Assembly: GCA_000526255.1 (NCBI GenBank)
Contig: JAFS01000001.1
Coordinates: 496,001 to 560,000 of the forward strand
Direction: 5' to 3'
Source of the DNA: Verrucomicrobia bacterium LP2A
GTDB lineage: Bacteria; Verrucomicrobiota; Verrucomicrobiia; Methylacidiphilales; Methylacidiphilaceae
DNA: 64,000 bases
Made by a program: the position numbers and the translations under genes. Numbering within the stretch: the first letter of the stretch is position 1; each line of letters starts with the position of its first letter. The notes under the pieces were generated by a model, which was not told where the DNA came from, did no database searches, and saw only the letters and a program-made list of their open reading frames with translations. Below are positions 34,927 to 43,486 of this stretch, piece after piece.

Positions 34927-36278
34927 GAAACGAGGAGTGGGAAGGACAGGTTCCTCAGCCCGAAGCGGATTACAGGGATGGGTCCTGGGAGCCCCGAGAT
35001 CCGCGCGCCCGGGCTCCGCGGGCGCTGCGGCTGGGGCGAAAAATCTGGGGGCGCCTGGTCCGTTCGCTCCGGGCGGGGAGCAGGGCGGAAGCGGGAGCGC
35101 CCTTCTGGAGAGGAGTGGGCCCACGCTTCGCCTTTGGGCTGATTCTCTTCGCCCTGCTCTTCTGGGTGGTTTTCCTTCGGGGGTGGGTCGTGACCAACGA
35201 CGCCTACGTGACCGGGAACGTGGCCCCCGTGAAGTCCCAGGTTTCCGGCACGGTGGTCGAGGTCTGCGTCGAGAGCACGGAACGGGTGGAAAAAGGGCAG
35301 ACGCTGGTCCGACTCGACGGCCTCAAGGCCTGGGTGGCTCTGCGCAAGGCGGAAGCGGACCTCGCGGCCACGGTCCGCCGGGTCGAGAACCTCTTTAGCC
35401 AAGTCAGCCGGTTGCGTCACCGGCTCGAGGAGGAGAAGGCGGCGCTGGGTCGCTACCGCTACGACTTGGACCTCTACCGCGGTGGAACGGCATCCGGCGT
35501 CATCGCCGAGCAGCAGTCGGTCGACGCGCAGTGGAAGGTCCGGGAGTCGGAGCAGACGATCGCGGCGCTCGAAGCGGAGCTGCGCGGGAGCGAGGCGCTC
35601 GTCCAGGGGACGACCGTGGAGAGCAACCCGATCGTCCTCCAGGCGGCGCAGGCCGTCCGCGACGCCTGGCTCGACTGGTATCGGCGCAACATTCCCTCTC
35701 CGGTCGCCGGGTACGTGGCGCGGCGGACCGTCCAGCCGGGCGACCAGATCACCCCCGAAAAGCTGCTCATGACCGTCGTGCCGCTCGACTACTTCTGGGT
35801 GGTCGCCAACTTCCGGGAAAGGGAGCTCGGGCGGATGCGTCCCGGCCAGCCGGTCGTGCTCAAGTCCGATCTCTACGGCTGGGGGGTGCGGTACCATGGA
35901 GTCGTCGAGGGGCTCGAGCCGGGATCGGGCAGCGTCTTTTCCCTTCTCCCTCCCGACAACGCGACTGGCAACTACGTCCATATCGTCGAGCGCGTTCCGG
36001 TCCGCATTCGGCTCGATCCGAAGGAGCTCGAGCGCCATCCACTGGTTCTCGGTCTCTCCATGGTGACCTATGTGCATTTCAGCAGGGAGGAGAGGTCGAT
36101 CCGATCGCCGATCACCCAGATCCCCGTGAAGGCCTGGGAGGCCGACTATCGCTCGCGGATCTATCTTCGGGAGCTGGCTGCGATTCAAGGGAGGATCCGG
36201 AAGATCATCGAAGAAAACCGGAACCGGAGCGGAGACGCTCCGGAGGCTCCGCGGAGCGGAGGAAGGGGTTCGCCGTGA
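34923..36278 (+). CDS. EmrA/HlyD-type membrane fusion protein
   Basis: 451 residues. A long polar N terminus (about 60 residues) precedes one membrane helix (RFAFGLILFALLFWVVFLRG). The lipoyl/barrel-sandwich half-motif VTNDAYVTGNVAPVKSQVSG and VVEVCVESTERVEKGQTLVR follow, then a coiled-coil hairpin (about 130-230), the second half-motif NIPSPVAGYVARRTVQPGDQ and the beta-barrel DYFWVVANFRERELG. This is the periplasmic adaptor linking the MFS pump to the outer membrane channel encoded at 36698-38335. Confidence 0.92.
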   Translation: MRNEEWEGQVPQPEADYRDGSWEPRDPRARAPRALRLGRKIWGRLVRSLRAGSRAEAGAPFWRGVGPRFAFGLILFALLFWVVFLRGWVVTNDAYVTGNVAPVKSQVSGTVVEVCVESTERVEKGQTLVRLDGLKAWVALRKAEADLAATVRRVENLFSQVSRLRHRLEEEKAALGRYRYDLDLYRGGTASGVIAEQQSVDAQWKVRESEQTIAALEAELRGSEALVQGTTVESNPIVLQAAQAVRDAWLDWYRRNIPSPVAGYVARRTVQPGDQITPEKLLMTVVPLDYFWVVANFRERELGRMRPGQPVVLKSDLYGWGVRYHGVVEGLEPGSGSVFSLLPPDNATGNYVHIVERVPVRIRLDPKELERHPLVLGLSMVTYVHFSREERSIRSPITQIPVKAWEADYRSRIYLRELAAIQGRIRKIIEENRNRSGDAPEAPRSGGRGSP

Positions 36279-36356
36279 GAAGTACGGGGGCAAAGCGACC
36301 GGATTCGGGCTTGTGGAGGTTTCGGTTTCTCCTACCATGGAAAGGGCGGGGAACGG

Positions 36357-36776
36357 ATGCCGGGCTTTCAAAAGATTCTCGTCGGTTTCGACGGCTCGAA
36401 GGGGGCGGAAGTGGCGTTCGAGTTGGCCCTCGAGATCGCTGGGCGCTTCGGCGCCTCCCTGGAGGCATTGGCGACCGTTTCCCCTCCGATGACCGATCGG
36501 GATCCGGCGTCCACCGAGGAGCGGGAGCTCCTTCGGGCTCCGCTGGAGCGGTGCGCGGCCCGCGCCCGGGAGAAGAAGGTTCCGTTCGCCGAGCGGATCG
36601 AAACCGGGGACGCGGGTCAGCGGCTTCTCGAAGCGGTGCGCCACGGGCGATTCGATTTAGTCGTGATCGGACGGCGGAGGCTCTCCCGTCCCGCCTATTG
36701 GATCCTCGGTTCGGTTTCGGAGCAGGTGATCCGCCGCTCACCCTGTCCGGTCCTCGTGGTCGAGCCCTCGCCGTAG
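36357..36776 (+). CDS. Universal stress protein (UspA family)
   Basis: 139 residues: KILVGFDGSKGAEVAFELAL at the start, and the C-terminal DLVVIGRRRLSRPAYWILGS, then VSEQVIRRSPCPVLVVEP. The nucleotide-binding pattern is present but GxRG-H is altered to GRRRLSRP. The gene sits inside the efflux operon, and its 3' end overlaps the extended frame of the next gene, an unusual place for a stress protein. Confidence 0.85.
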   Translation: MPGFQKILVGFDGSKGAEVAFELALEIAGRFGASLEALATVSPPMTDRDPASTEERELLRAPLERCAARAREKKVPFAERIETGDAGQRLLEAVRHGRFDLVVIGRRRLSRPAYWILGSVSEQVIRRSPCPVLVVEPSP

Positions 36777-38335
36777 CGGCAAAGCTCTGGTCCCTCCGCT
36801 GGCTTCTGGCGGCGTTCCTGCCCTTGCTCTCCGGCTGCCTCACCCCCGCCTTCGAGCGGCCCCAAGTGCCGACCGCGCAGAGCTACAAGTGGGCTCCGCC
36901 GGCCAAGCCGGTGCACGCTCCTCCTGGGCCCACATGGAAGGTAGCCGAGCCCAGGGAAAACCTTCTCGGGAAGGGGGATTGGTGGAGGATCTATCGGGAT
37001 GCGGAGCTCGATCAGCTGGAGGCGGCGGCGCTCGCGGCCAATCCAACGCTGGCCGAAGCGTTTGCGCGGATGATGCAGGCGCGCGCCGAGGTCCTCGGAG
37101 TGAAGGCGATGTTCTACCCGACGCTCGACTTCACCCCCTGGCTCAAATCGGTCTCCAACGCGTCTCAAGGCCAGTGGCCGGTCCCGCCGTTCCCGCGTCA
37201 GCTCGATCCCTGGGCCGCGGTCGGCGATACCAACTATGAGTTTTCGCTCTGGCGCCAGCTTCCCCAGCTCCGGGCCGCCAAGGAGCAGGCAAAGGCGGTT
37301 CAAGCGGCATTCGAGGCGATCCGGCTGTCGCTGACCTCGGAAGTCGCGCAGAACTACTACCTAATGCGGCAGATCGACTTAGAGCTATCGATCCTCGACC
37401 ACATCATCGAAGTCTTCGAGACCGATCTCCATCTCACGCAGAAACGGACCAAGCTCGGCATCGGCCAGCAGCTCGACGTGCAGCGGGCGCGAAGCCAGCT
37501 CGAGCAGGTCCAGGGAGAACGGGAGGGGATCCGGTGGAGCCGGGCAAAGGTCGAGAACGGCTTGGCCGCGCTCACGGGCAGGTCGGCGTCAACGTTCCAT
37601 CTCCGCCCGCGTCCCCTCGCCGGCGATCCGCCGGCGGTGCCTGCGGGGGTGCCCTCCGAGCTGCTGGAGAGGAGGCCGGACGTCGCGCGGGCGGAGCGGA
37701 TCATGGCGGCCGCCAACGAGCAGGTCGGGGTGGCCCGGGCCGCTTTTTACCCTTCCTTCTACCTCGCCGGATTCGGCGGCTTCCAAAGCCTCTTCTTCAA
37801 TACTCTGCTGACCCTGCACAATGCATACTGGGCCGCAGGCCCGCTGCTCGACGTGCCGATCTTCGAGGGGGGGCGTCTCATCGCCAGCTTGAATGTAGCC
37901 AAGGCGAGCTACTGGGTGACGGTCCAGGAGTACCGGAAGGAAGTCCTCGCTGCCTTCCAGGAGGTCGAGGACTACCTTTCCGGGATTCGGATCCTGGCGG
38001 AGCAGCAGCGACGCTTCGGCGGCGCGGTTGCAGCCTCGAGCCGGCAAGTCGACATGACGATGGACCGCTACCGGCGGGGCTTGGCCAACTACTTCGAGAT
38101 CGTCCAGGCCAACAAGGAGTGGCTGACCAGCCAGCGGGACGATGCGCAGACGCTGGGCAAGCGCTTCGTGTTGACCGCGTTGCTCGTCAAGGGGCTCGGA
38201 GGGGGATGGGAGGACTCCTCCTTCCGTCCCGCTTCTCCCCAGACCCCGGCGCTGGGCGCTTCGGCCGCACCGGCCGGTCGTGCCCCCACTCCGACCCCGC
38301 CGTCACCGGCCGGGATTCCGTCGATCCGGCAGTGA
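36698..38335 (+). CDS. Outer membrane efflux protein (NodT/TolC family lipoprotein)
   Basis: The mature protein is a typical OMF lipoprotein: LRWLLAAFLPLLSGC (lipobox), then GDWWRIYRDAELDQLEAAAL, NYEFSLWRQLPQLRAAKEQA, two TolC repeats and SELLERRPDVARAERIMAAA. The C-terminal end is Pro/Ala-rich. No ATG or GTG occurs in a sensible position: the nearest candidate is TTG at 36698, inside the USP gene, which would give an over-long leader; the signal sequence itself begins near 36770. Either an unusual start is used or a base is missing. It completes the MFS-adaptor-channel pump. Confidence 0.85.
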   Translation: MDPRFGFGAGDPPLTLSGPRGRALAVAAKLWSLRWLLAAFLPLLSGCLTPAFERPQVPTAQSYKWAPPAKPVHAPPGPTWKVAEPRENLLGKGDWWRIYRDAELDQLEAAALAANPTLAEAFARMMQARAEVLGVKAMFYPTLDFTPWLKSVSNASQGQWPVPPFPRQLDPWAAVGDTNYEFSLWRQLPQLRAAKEQAKAVQAAFEAIRLSLTSEVAQNYYLMRQIDLELSILDHIIEVFETDLHLTQKRTKLGIGQQLDVQRARSQLEQVQGEREGIRWSRAKVENGLAALTGRSASTFHLRPRPLAGDPPAVPAGVPSELLERRPDVARAERIMAAANEQVGVARAAFYPSFYLAGFGGFQSLFFNTLLTLHNAYWAAGPLLDVPIFEGGRLIASLNVAKASYWVTVQEYRKEVLAAFQEVEDYLSGIRILAEQQRRFGGAVAASSRQVDMTMDRYRRGLANYFEIVQANKEWLTSQRDDAQTLGKRFVLTALLVKGLGGGWEDSSFRPASPQTPALGASAAPAGRAPTPTPPSPAGIPSIRQ

Positions 38336-38590
38336 GAGGAGGATGAGGCCGGCTGCCGGCGGCGTATGGGACCATGGGAGCGTTTCCCCCATTGACAGCC
38401 ATCGACTCGTTTCCCCATTATGGTCGATCCCAAGGGGATGGAGTTCCCCAAAACCGCCGCCTCGGCTGATAACTCCTACCGACGAGCATCCGAAGGGAGG
38501 AGGTATGGCTTTGCGGAGTTGGGTGGTTTCTTTCACATCGGGCGTAGGTTTGGCGGTCCAGCGAAGATCTCTTTCCTTGCGAGGTCGGCC

Positions 38591-39811
38591 GTGACTCAGG
38601 TTTGGGCGCTTGCCGCCCTCTGGTTTGGCCTGGCTCTGGTGGCGAGCCTCGCCTCGAATTGGCTCCGCATTTCGACGGCACTCTCCGAAATCATCGTTGG
38701 GATGATCGCCTCTACGGTCTTCGCGGCCACGATCGGCCCCGATCTGCTCGGCACGAACGAACCGTGGGTCAAGGTCTTCGCCGGCGTCGGCGCCATCCTG
38801 CTCACCTTTCTCGCGGGGGCCGAGCTCGACCCTCAGGTGTTTCGACGGAAATGGAAAGAGGCCGTGGCGGTGGGTGCGGCGAGCTTCCTGCTCCCTTCGC
38901 TCGGCTGCGCGGCCGCCGGTCATTATCTTCTCCGCTGGAACGTCATGCCGAGCATCCTTGCCGGCATCGCCCTCGCGGCGACTTCGGTCGCGGTGATCTA
39001 TACCGTAATGATAGAGTTTGGGTTCAATCGGACCGAGTTTGGGAAGACGATCCTTGCCGCTTGCTTCGTCACCGATCTCGGCACGGTTGTCACGCTCGGT
39101 CTGGTGTTTGCCCCGTTTACCTGGAAAACGCTGATCTTCGCGGCGGCCTTGGCGGTGGCTTTCGTGGGGCTTCCCTGGCTCACCCGGCACCTCTTTGGGC
39201 GATATGGGGAGCGCCCCTCCGAGCTCGAGGCGAAGTTCTTGCTTCTCTGCCTGCTCGGAATGGGGGCGCTTGCCACTTGGTCCGGCAGCGAAGCGGTCTT
39301 GCCGGCCTATTTGATCGGGATGACGCTCGCCGGAAGCGTTGGACGCGATCATTCCCTCATCCGGCGCCTGCGTACCGTCACGATCGGGCTCCTGACGCCA
39401 TTTTACTTTACGCGCGCGGGCTATCTCGTCTCGATCCCCGCCGTGATCGCCGCGCCGGCGGGCGTGCTTTTCTTTTTTCTCGCGGAAACCTTGACCAAGA
39501 TCGTCAGTGTCTATCCGGTCGCGAAATTGTACGGGTCGACCCACAAGGAATCCATGTACACCACTCTGTTGATGTCCTCGGGTCTCACCTTCGGGACGAT
39601 CGCCTCGCTCTTCGGTCTCTCGCGCGGGATTATCGACAAGAGCCAATATTCGACCTTGGTGGCGGCGATCATCGGGACTGCCATCATTCCCACGGTGATC
39701 GCCAATGGCTTCTTCCTTCCGCGCCATCTGCTGCCGAAGGCGGATCCACCGGCTTCTCCCGGCGAAGAGGAGGGAGAGCGGGTGCCGGCCCAGCGCGAGC
39801 GACTGGATTAG
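38591..39811 (+). CDS. Kef/NapA-like cation-proton antiporter (CPA2)
   Basis: 406 residues from GTG 38591 (GAGG upstream); the frame is open to 38420 but without membrane-protein character. About 12 helices. The CPA2 features are clear: LSEIIVGMIASTVFAATIGP, FAGVGAILLTFLAGAELDPQ, ALAATSVAVIYTVMIEFG and ILAACFVTDLGTVVTLGLVF (the conserved TD pair). It exchanges Na+ or K+ for protons. For an acidophile this fits pH homeostasis. A universal stress protein follows 15 bases later, a common partner of this antiporter group. Confidence 0.88.
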   Translation: MTQVWALAALWFGLALVASLASNWLRISTALSEIIVGMIASTVFAATIGPDLLGTNEPWVKVFAGVGAILLTFLAGAELDPQVFRRKWKEAVAVGAASFLLPSLGCAAAGHYLLRWNVMPSILAGIALAATSVAVIYTVMIEFGFNRTEFGKTILAACFVTDLGTVVTLGLVFAPFTWKTLIFAAALAVAFVGLPWLTRHLFGRYGERPSELEAKFLLLCLLGMGALATWSGSEAVLPAYLIGMTLAGSVGRDHSLIRRLRTVTIGLLTPFYFTRAGYLVSIPAVIAAPAGVLFFFLAETLTKIVSVYPVAKLYGSTHKESMYTTLLMSSGLTFGTIASLFGLSRGIIDKSQYSTLVAAIIGTAIIPTVIANGFFLPRHLLPKADPPASPGEEEGERVPAQRERLD

Positions 39812-39826
39812 CCTTCGGAGGTGCTG

Positions 39827-40246
39827 ATGTTTGAGAAGATCCTGGTAGCCAATGACGGATCGGAGCCCGCCTTCCGCGCGCTTTCCGTGGCGCTCGTCCT
39901 CGCCCGGCAGAACCGGTCCGAGCTTCACATGGTCTCTGTGGAGGAACTTCCCTATCTGCCCGAATTGCTCGAGGAGGTCCGCGAGGTGGCCGGAACCGAG
40001 GCGCGCCGCTTGCACCACGTCCTGGAGCGCTCGAAAGCGATGGCTGCGGCAGAGGCAACCCCCCTCGCAACCCACGTGATCGCGGGCCACCCGGTACGCG
40101 ATATCGTGAAGCTCGCCGCGGATCTTGGCGTCTCCTTGCTGGTCATTGGGGCACGAGGCCATTCGGCCTTCTACGAGCGCATGATCGGAAGCCGCGCGGA
40201 CCGCATCGTGCAGCTGGCACCCTGTCCTGTGCTGATCCTGAAATAA
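39827..40246 (+). CDS. Universal stress protein linked to the antiporter
   Basis: 139 residues from ATG 39827 (GGAGG upstream). Complete UspA fold: MFEKILVANDGSEPAFRALS, and LLVIGARGHSAFYERMIGSR, then ADRIVQLAPCPVLIL. The G-x2-G-x9-GS ATP-binding motif (GARGHSAFYERMIGS) is intact, unlike the USP at 36357-36776. Likely co-transcribed with, and perhaps a cytoplasmic sensor for, the antiporter. Confidence 0.9.
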   Translation: MFEKILVANDGSEPAFRALSVALVLARQNRSELHMVSVEELPYLPELLEEVREVAGTEARRLHHVLERSKAMAAAEATPLATHVIAGHPVRDIVKLAADLGVSLLVIGARGHSAFYERMIGSRADRIVQLAPCPVLILK

Positions 40247-40442
40247 AGTGCGCTATGGAGCCGTTTGCGGCCTGCCACCGTAGCTGCCGGGAATCCCCTG
40301 CCGCATCGGCGCGGCGCCGTGGCTTCTTGGGGAATCTCCAGGGGGCACCGGGTCTGGGCGCCACATTTCGAAGCCCGCACAACCGGATCGGATTCCTCAT
40401 GAAAAATCGGCTGGCCTTGGGGCGCGGGTGGGCTATGCTAGG

Positions 40443-40643
40443 ATGATGACCATCAAGAAGCTCGCTCTCTGTTGTCTCTTGTTCGCGGCCTGCCTCTCCT
40501 ACTCGCTGCCCGCCGGGGCCACGCCCGCCTGCTCGGGTCAGAAGTGCTCGGAGCTCTCGGGCAAAGGCAAGTGTAGCAAGAAGAAAGGCTCCTGCGAAAA
40601 AGGCAGCTCGAGTGAGAAGGGAAGCAGCGACCACTCTTCCTAG
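40443..40643 (+). CDS. Tiny secreted Cys/Lys/Ser-rich peptide
   Basis: 66 residues. A signal peptide (KKLALCCLLFAACLSYSLPA) is followed by a mature part with four cysteines spaced C-x4-C-x8-C-x6-C in a Lys/Ser/Gly background (ACSGQKCSELSGKGKCSKKK, then GSCEKG) and a Ser-rich tail. The GKC-type repeats recall precursor peptides of bufferin-like, copper-binding modified peptides and other low-complexity metal-handling peptides. No DUF692-type maturation enzyme is nearby, so that link is only a suggestion. It could also be a plain thiol-rich secreted protein. Confidence 0.6.
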   Translation: MMTIKKLALCCLLFAACLSYSLPAGATPACSGQKCSELSGKGKCSKKKGSCEKGSSSEKGSSDHSS

Positions 40644-40718
40644 TCTTCTCTAGAGGGGATCCGCCTTTCCTTCCGACGGCTGCTGTCCCAGGGCATGGAG
40701 GCTCCTCGCACGGTTCAT

Positions 40719-40767
40719 CCCAGCGGCGCATTGCCGCTGGGAATCGTCGCGATTCCCGGCATGCGGG
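40719..40767 (+). promoter_or_regulatory. Three overlapping, mutually exclusive hairpins
   Basis: CCCAGCGGC-GCATT-GCCGCTGGG (40719-40741, nine perfect pairs) overlaps GGGAATCG-TCG-CGATTCCC (40739-40757, eight perfect pairs), which overlaps CCCG-GCATG-CGGG (40755-40767). Each hairpin uses the three-base arm end of the one before, so neighbouring stems compete. The chain ends about 20 bases before the cupin start at 40790. The geometry fits an attenuator or RNA thermoswitch leader; no ligand motif is recognisable. Confidence 0.5.
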
Positions 40768-40789
40768 CGAGGGCGGGAACGGGGATGTC

Positions 40790-41264
40790 ATGAAGGTGAA
40801 CCTCGCGGAAGTTCCTTGGGAGGATCGCCGATCGCCCAAGGGGCGCTATCATCTCTTTCAAAAAGCGATCAGCCTCGCCCTGGGAGACAAGAAGGATATC
40901 GGGACCTGGGCCGGAGGACATCCCTTCGACGCTACCCTGGTTCGAATTCCGGCGGGCGCAGTCGATTGGCCGCTCCATGCTCATGCCGCCCCGATGGGAG
41001 CTCTACGGGGTCGAAGAAGGCAACGGGTGGGTTCGGATGGGCGAGCGGCGGATCGATGTCGGGCCGGGGGACTGGTTCCTGGCAAAGCCGCAGGAGGCTC
41101 ACCAGATCGAAAATCCGGGTCCAGGCGATCTTGTGCTGCTCGTGATCGCCAACAACCCCGAGGCGGACGTGGTTTCCTACGCTCAGTCGGGCAAGTTTTG
41201 CATCAAACCCGAGCGAAAGATCGTTACCGAAAGCCCGCTCTCCTACTACGACGGGGAGGAGTAG
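40790..41264 (+). pseudogene. Cupin-domain protein with a one-base frameshift
   Basis: The first part (ATG 40790) reads MKVNLAEVPWEDRRSPKGRY through RIPAGAVDWPLHAHAA. The continuation WELYGVEEGNGWVRMGERRI, then DVGPGDWFLAKPQEAHQIEN to the stop at 41264, is in another frame. Dropping one C from the CCCC run at about 40989-40992 restores a 157-residue single-domain cupin with both cupin motifs (PLHAHA, and PGDW...P.EAHQ). A real mutation or a homopolymer sequencing error are both possible. The 3' end overlaps that of the convergent PfkB gene by 19 bases. Confidence 0.72.
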
Positions 41265-42178
41265 CCGGAGAAGATTGTTTGCGGGCGTGGGTCCACTCGC
41301 CCGAGGAGCTCGGCAACCATCTCGGCCGAGGGAAGCCCTTGCCTCGCTCCGAGGCGAGTGCAGGCAAGGGCGCCCGCGGCGGAAGCAAAGCGGAGGAGAT
41401 CGCTCCAATCCATCCGGCGTGCCACGCCGAGTGCGAAGGCTCCGTGGAAGGCATCGCCCGCTCCGGTGGAATCGACGCAAGGGACGGGATAGGCGGCAAG
41501 CCTGCCCCGCTTCCCCTGCGAGGACCAGATGAGCCCCCGTTCTCCGAGTGTCACGACGACGCAGGGGTGGGAAGCAGCAAGCCGACTCAAGGCTTCCTCC
41601 GGGTCGGTCGAGCCCGTGGCTTGTGCGGCGAAGCGTTCCGAAGCGACCAGGTAGTCGACAACCTCGGCGAGCGTCCGGGTTCCCTCGTGGAAGGAGCCAG
41701 CGTCCAGGACGGTCAGGACCCCGCGGCGCCGGGCTTCTTCGGCTAACGGCGGGGAGACATTCGGCTCGTGGCCGTCGAAGAGGATGGCCCGTGCCGTCGT
41801 CCAGGGCCAATTAGGGAGGGTCGCTTCCAGCTTCGGCGTTGCCGCACTGTGGTTGACGACGGTTCGCGCGCCATCCGGCTTCACCAGGCCGACGGCGAGG
41901 GGGGTAGGGGCGTTGCCGCGTACCAGGAGGGATGTCTCGACGCCCTCTTCTGCCAGCTCACGAGCGTGGTGCTCGCCAAACGGGTCTTTCCCGAGATAGG
42001 CGAACAAGGAAGCCCTTCCTCCGAGCCGGCGGACCGCGACGGCAGCATTCGCGGCGGGACCGCCGCCGGCCAGGGCGAGCTGCTCGGAAAAGAGCTTTTC
42101 ATCCGGACCGGGATGGTGCGGAACCAAAAAAGCGAGGTCGTAGCAGGCATGCCCCACGCAGAGAACGTCCACCTCCAT
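41246..42178 (-). CDS. PfkB-family carbohydrate kinase
   Basis: 310 residues, start preceded by AAAGGAG. N-terminal signature GGGPAANAAVAVRRLGG (PfkB motif 1) and C-terminal DSTGAGDAFHGAFALG (motif 2, with the catalytic Asp). The ribokinase fold is complete with the lid strands and LAVGLVKPDGARTVV. The substrate could be a ketose, a sulfosugar such as sulfofructose, or a nucleoside. The stop overlaps the frameshifted cupin gene; the two are convergent and not necessarily related. Confidence 0.85.
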   Translation of the reverse strand: MEVDVLCVGHACYDLAFLVPHHPGPDEKLFSEQLALAGGGPAANAAVAVRRLGGRASLFAYLGKDPFGEHHARELAEEGVETSLLVRGNAPTPLAVGLVKPDGARTVVNHSAATPKLEATLPNWPWTTARAILFDGHEPNVSPPLAEEARRRGVLTVLDAGSFHEGTRTLAEVVDYLVASERFAAQATGSTDPEEALSRLAASHPCVVVTLGERGLIWSSQGKRGRLAAYPVPCVDSTGAGDAFHGAFALGVARRMDWSDLLRFASAAGALACTRLGARQGLPSAEMVAELLGRVDPRPQTIFSGYSSPS

Positions 42179-42224
42179 CCGACTCCTTTTACCAGAGAGG
42201 AGCGGCTGAGGTCGATGGTCGCGA

Positions 42225-42695
42225 TCAGGCCCAGATCGTGCCTTCCGCCCGCTGCTTGAGCGCCTCGCTCATCGCCTCCATTCCTTGCCGTGCCTTCTGC
42301 CTCAGAGGAGACCAGAGAAAGGGAATGGCCAGGCCACGGAAGACCGCCCGCTGGAGGAGGAAGGTCATTTGCGGTCCTTGGGCTTCCAGGAGGAAACGGT
42401 GCTCCCAGTCGACAACTCCCGGAGAAAGCCAGTAGCCGAGCCAACGAAGCTCCTGGTAGGGGATGACCCGGAGAACCTCGGCGCTCAGGACGAGGGGCGG
42501 AGATTCCGGAGGGGAGACTCGAAGAGCGAGCTTCGTCCCCGAGCGGGGTTCGCCCGAGACTGATCGGAAAAATGGATTCCACTGAGCGTAGGAGGGAAAA
42601 TCCGTTAGCTCCCTCCAGATCATCTCGAGGGGCGACTCGATTTGGATTCGCGTCTTAATGATTCTGCCTGGCGCAATTGCCCATTGAGAATCCAT
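42225..42695 (-). CDS. SRPBCC (START-like) domain protein
   Basis: 156 residues from ATG 42695 (the frame extends upstream without homology). The polyketide-cyclase/SRPBCC pattern is clear: IESPLEMIWRELTDFPSYAQ, WNPFFRSVSGEPRSGTKLAL, and WEHRFLLE near the end. These small proteins bind hydrophobic ligands. It lies 46 bases downstream of the PfkB gene on the same strand orientation, so it may follow it or have its own promoter. Confidence 0.8.
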   Translation of the reverse strand: MDSQWAIAPGRIIKTRIQIESPLEMIWRELTDFPSYAQWNPFFRSVSGEPRSGTKLALRVSPPESPPLVLSAEVLRVIPYQELRWLGYWLSPGVVDWEHRFLLEAQGPQMTFLLQRAVFRGLAIPFLWSPLRQKARQGMEAMSEALKQRAEGTIWA

Positions 42696-43158
42696 TGGTT
42701 CTTGATGCTCGGGACGGTTCCTTGGAGTGCGCAGGCCTGCGCCGACCCGCTCCGAGGTTCGACGCACGGATGGTGCCGTGCCAGCGGCCACCGGCCCATG
42801 CTCCCACGGACATGCGCACCTTTCGTAATAGCAGGAATTGGGCCAATGCAAGCCTCGCTGGGACCGATTGCTCGGTCAGGATCGGGTCTGTGGGTGCTGA
42901 CCGGGTCGTGTCGACGTGGGCGGGCGCTCTCTTCCGAAAGCGCGGCTGAAAAGGGACAAGGATCGGTATCCAGAGCCGCTGCGCAGAGGAAGGAACCTTG
43001 ACTCGTCCCCTCGGATCGGTTTTCCTAAGGCAAGATTACAGGTTGCATGCTCGTCATATCAAGTTAAGCTGCTTTTATACATCATGCCTATTCCCGGAGG
43101 AAATTCCCACTCTACGAAGTCCTCGCCGGTTTCCGATGCCCATCGGAAGAGAGCCATT
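42696..43158. other. Intergenic region upstream of the first AbrB gene
   Basis: About 460 bases with no supported gene. The short segment 43030-43090 is A/T-rich (AAGTTAAGCTGCTTTTATAC) and probably contains the promoter of the AbrB-type gene. A longer AbrB start at 43084 is possible but lacks a good ribosome site. Confidence 0.45.
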
Positions 43159-43341
43159 ATGAAGAAGGCCGAGGAGGAATCCACGCCAGCGGAAGCGGGG
43201 CCAAGCTTTTGGACGACTCACCTTTCCACGAAGGGGCAGGTAGTGATTCCGGAGCAGATTCGGAAAGACTTCGGCCTGCAGCCGGGAGACGAGTTCGTGG
43301 TGGTCGCGCTAAACGACTTGGTCTTCTTGAAACGGGTCTAA
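43159..43341 (+). CDS. AbrB/MazE/SpoVT-type DNA-binding protein 1
   Basis: 60 residues from ATG 43159, preceded by GGAAGAGAG. One swapped-hairpin AbrB domain: THLSTKGQVVIPEQIRKDFG followed by LQPGDEFVVVALNDLVFLKR. Such proteins are antitoxins or transition-state regulators. No toxin gene follows. A second AbrB protein is encoded convergently at 43487-43801. Confidence 0.82.
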   Translation: MKKAEEESTPAEAGPSFWTTHLSTKGQVVIPEQIRKDFGLQPGDEFVVVALNDLVFLKRV

Positions 43342-43486
43342 GTGAAACGCCTCTGAGAGGGCCGACCGTTCGGAATATTTCGCTGCGCAAGGTCAACGAA
43401 GTCGCCGTCTTGCGACGGGCCCGATCCATTTCCCGCTGACCCGCGCAACCTATGGCAGGGCAGTTGCGGGGCTCAGACAAGCAATG

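Noticed and set aside
34887-36644. A 585-codon minus-strand frame over the membrane fusion gene
   Set aside because: Antisense shadow of an HlyD-type gene; no family pattern of its own.
35531-36697. Upstream extension of the outer membrane factor frame
   Set aside because: It overlaps the membrane fusion and USP genes in another frame and is Arg/Gly-rich, unlike a coding N terminus.
38303-40162. A 619-codon minus-strand frame over the antiporter and USP
   Set aside because: It is antisense to two genes with strong family motifs and consists of charged low-complexity text.
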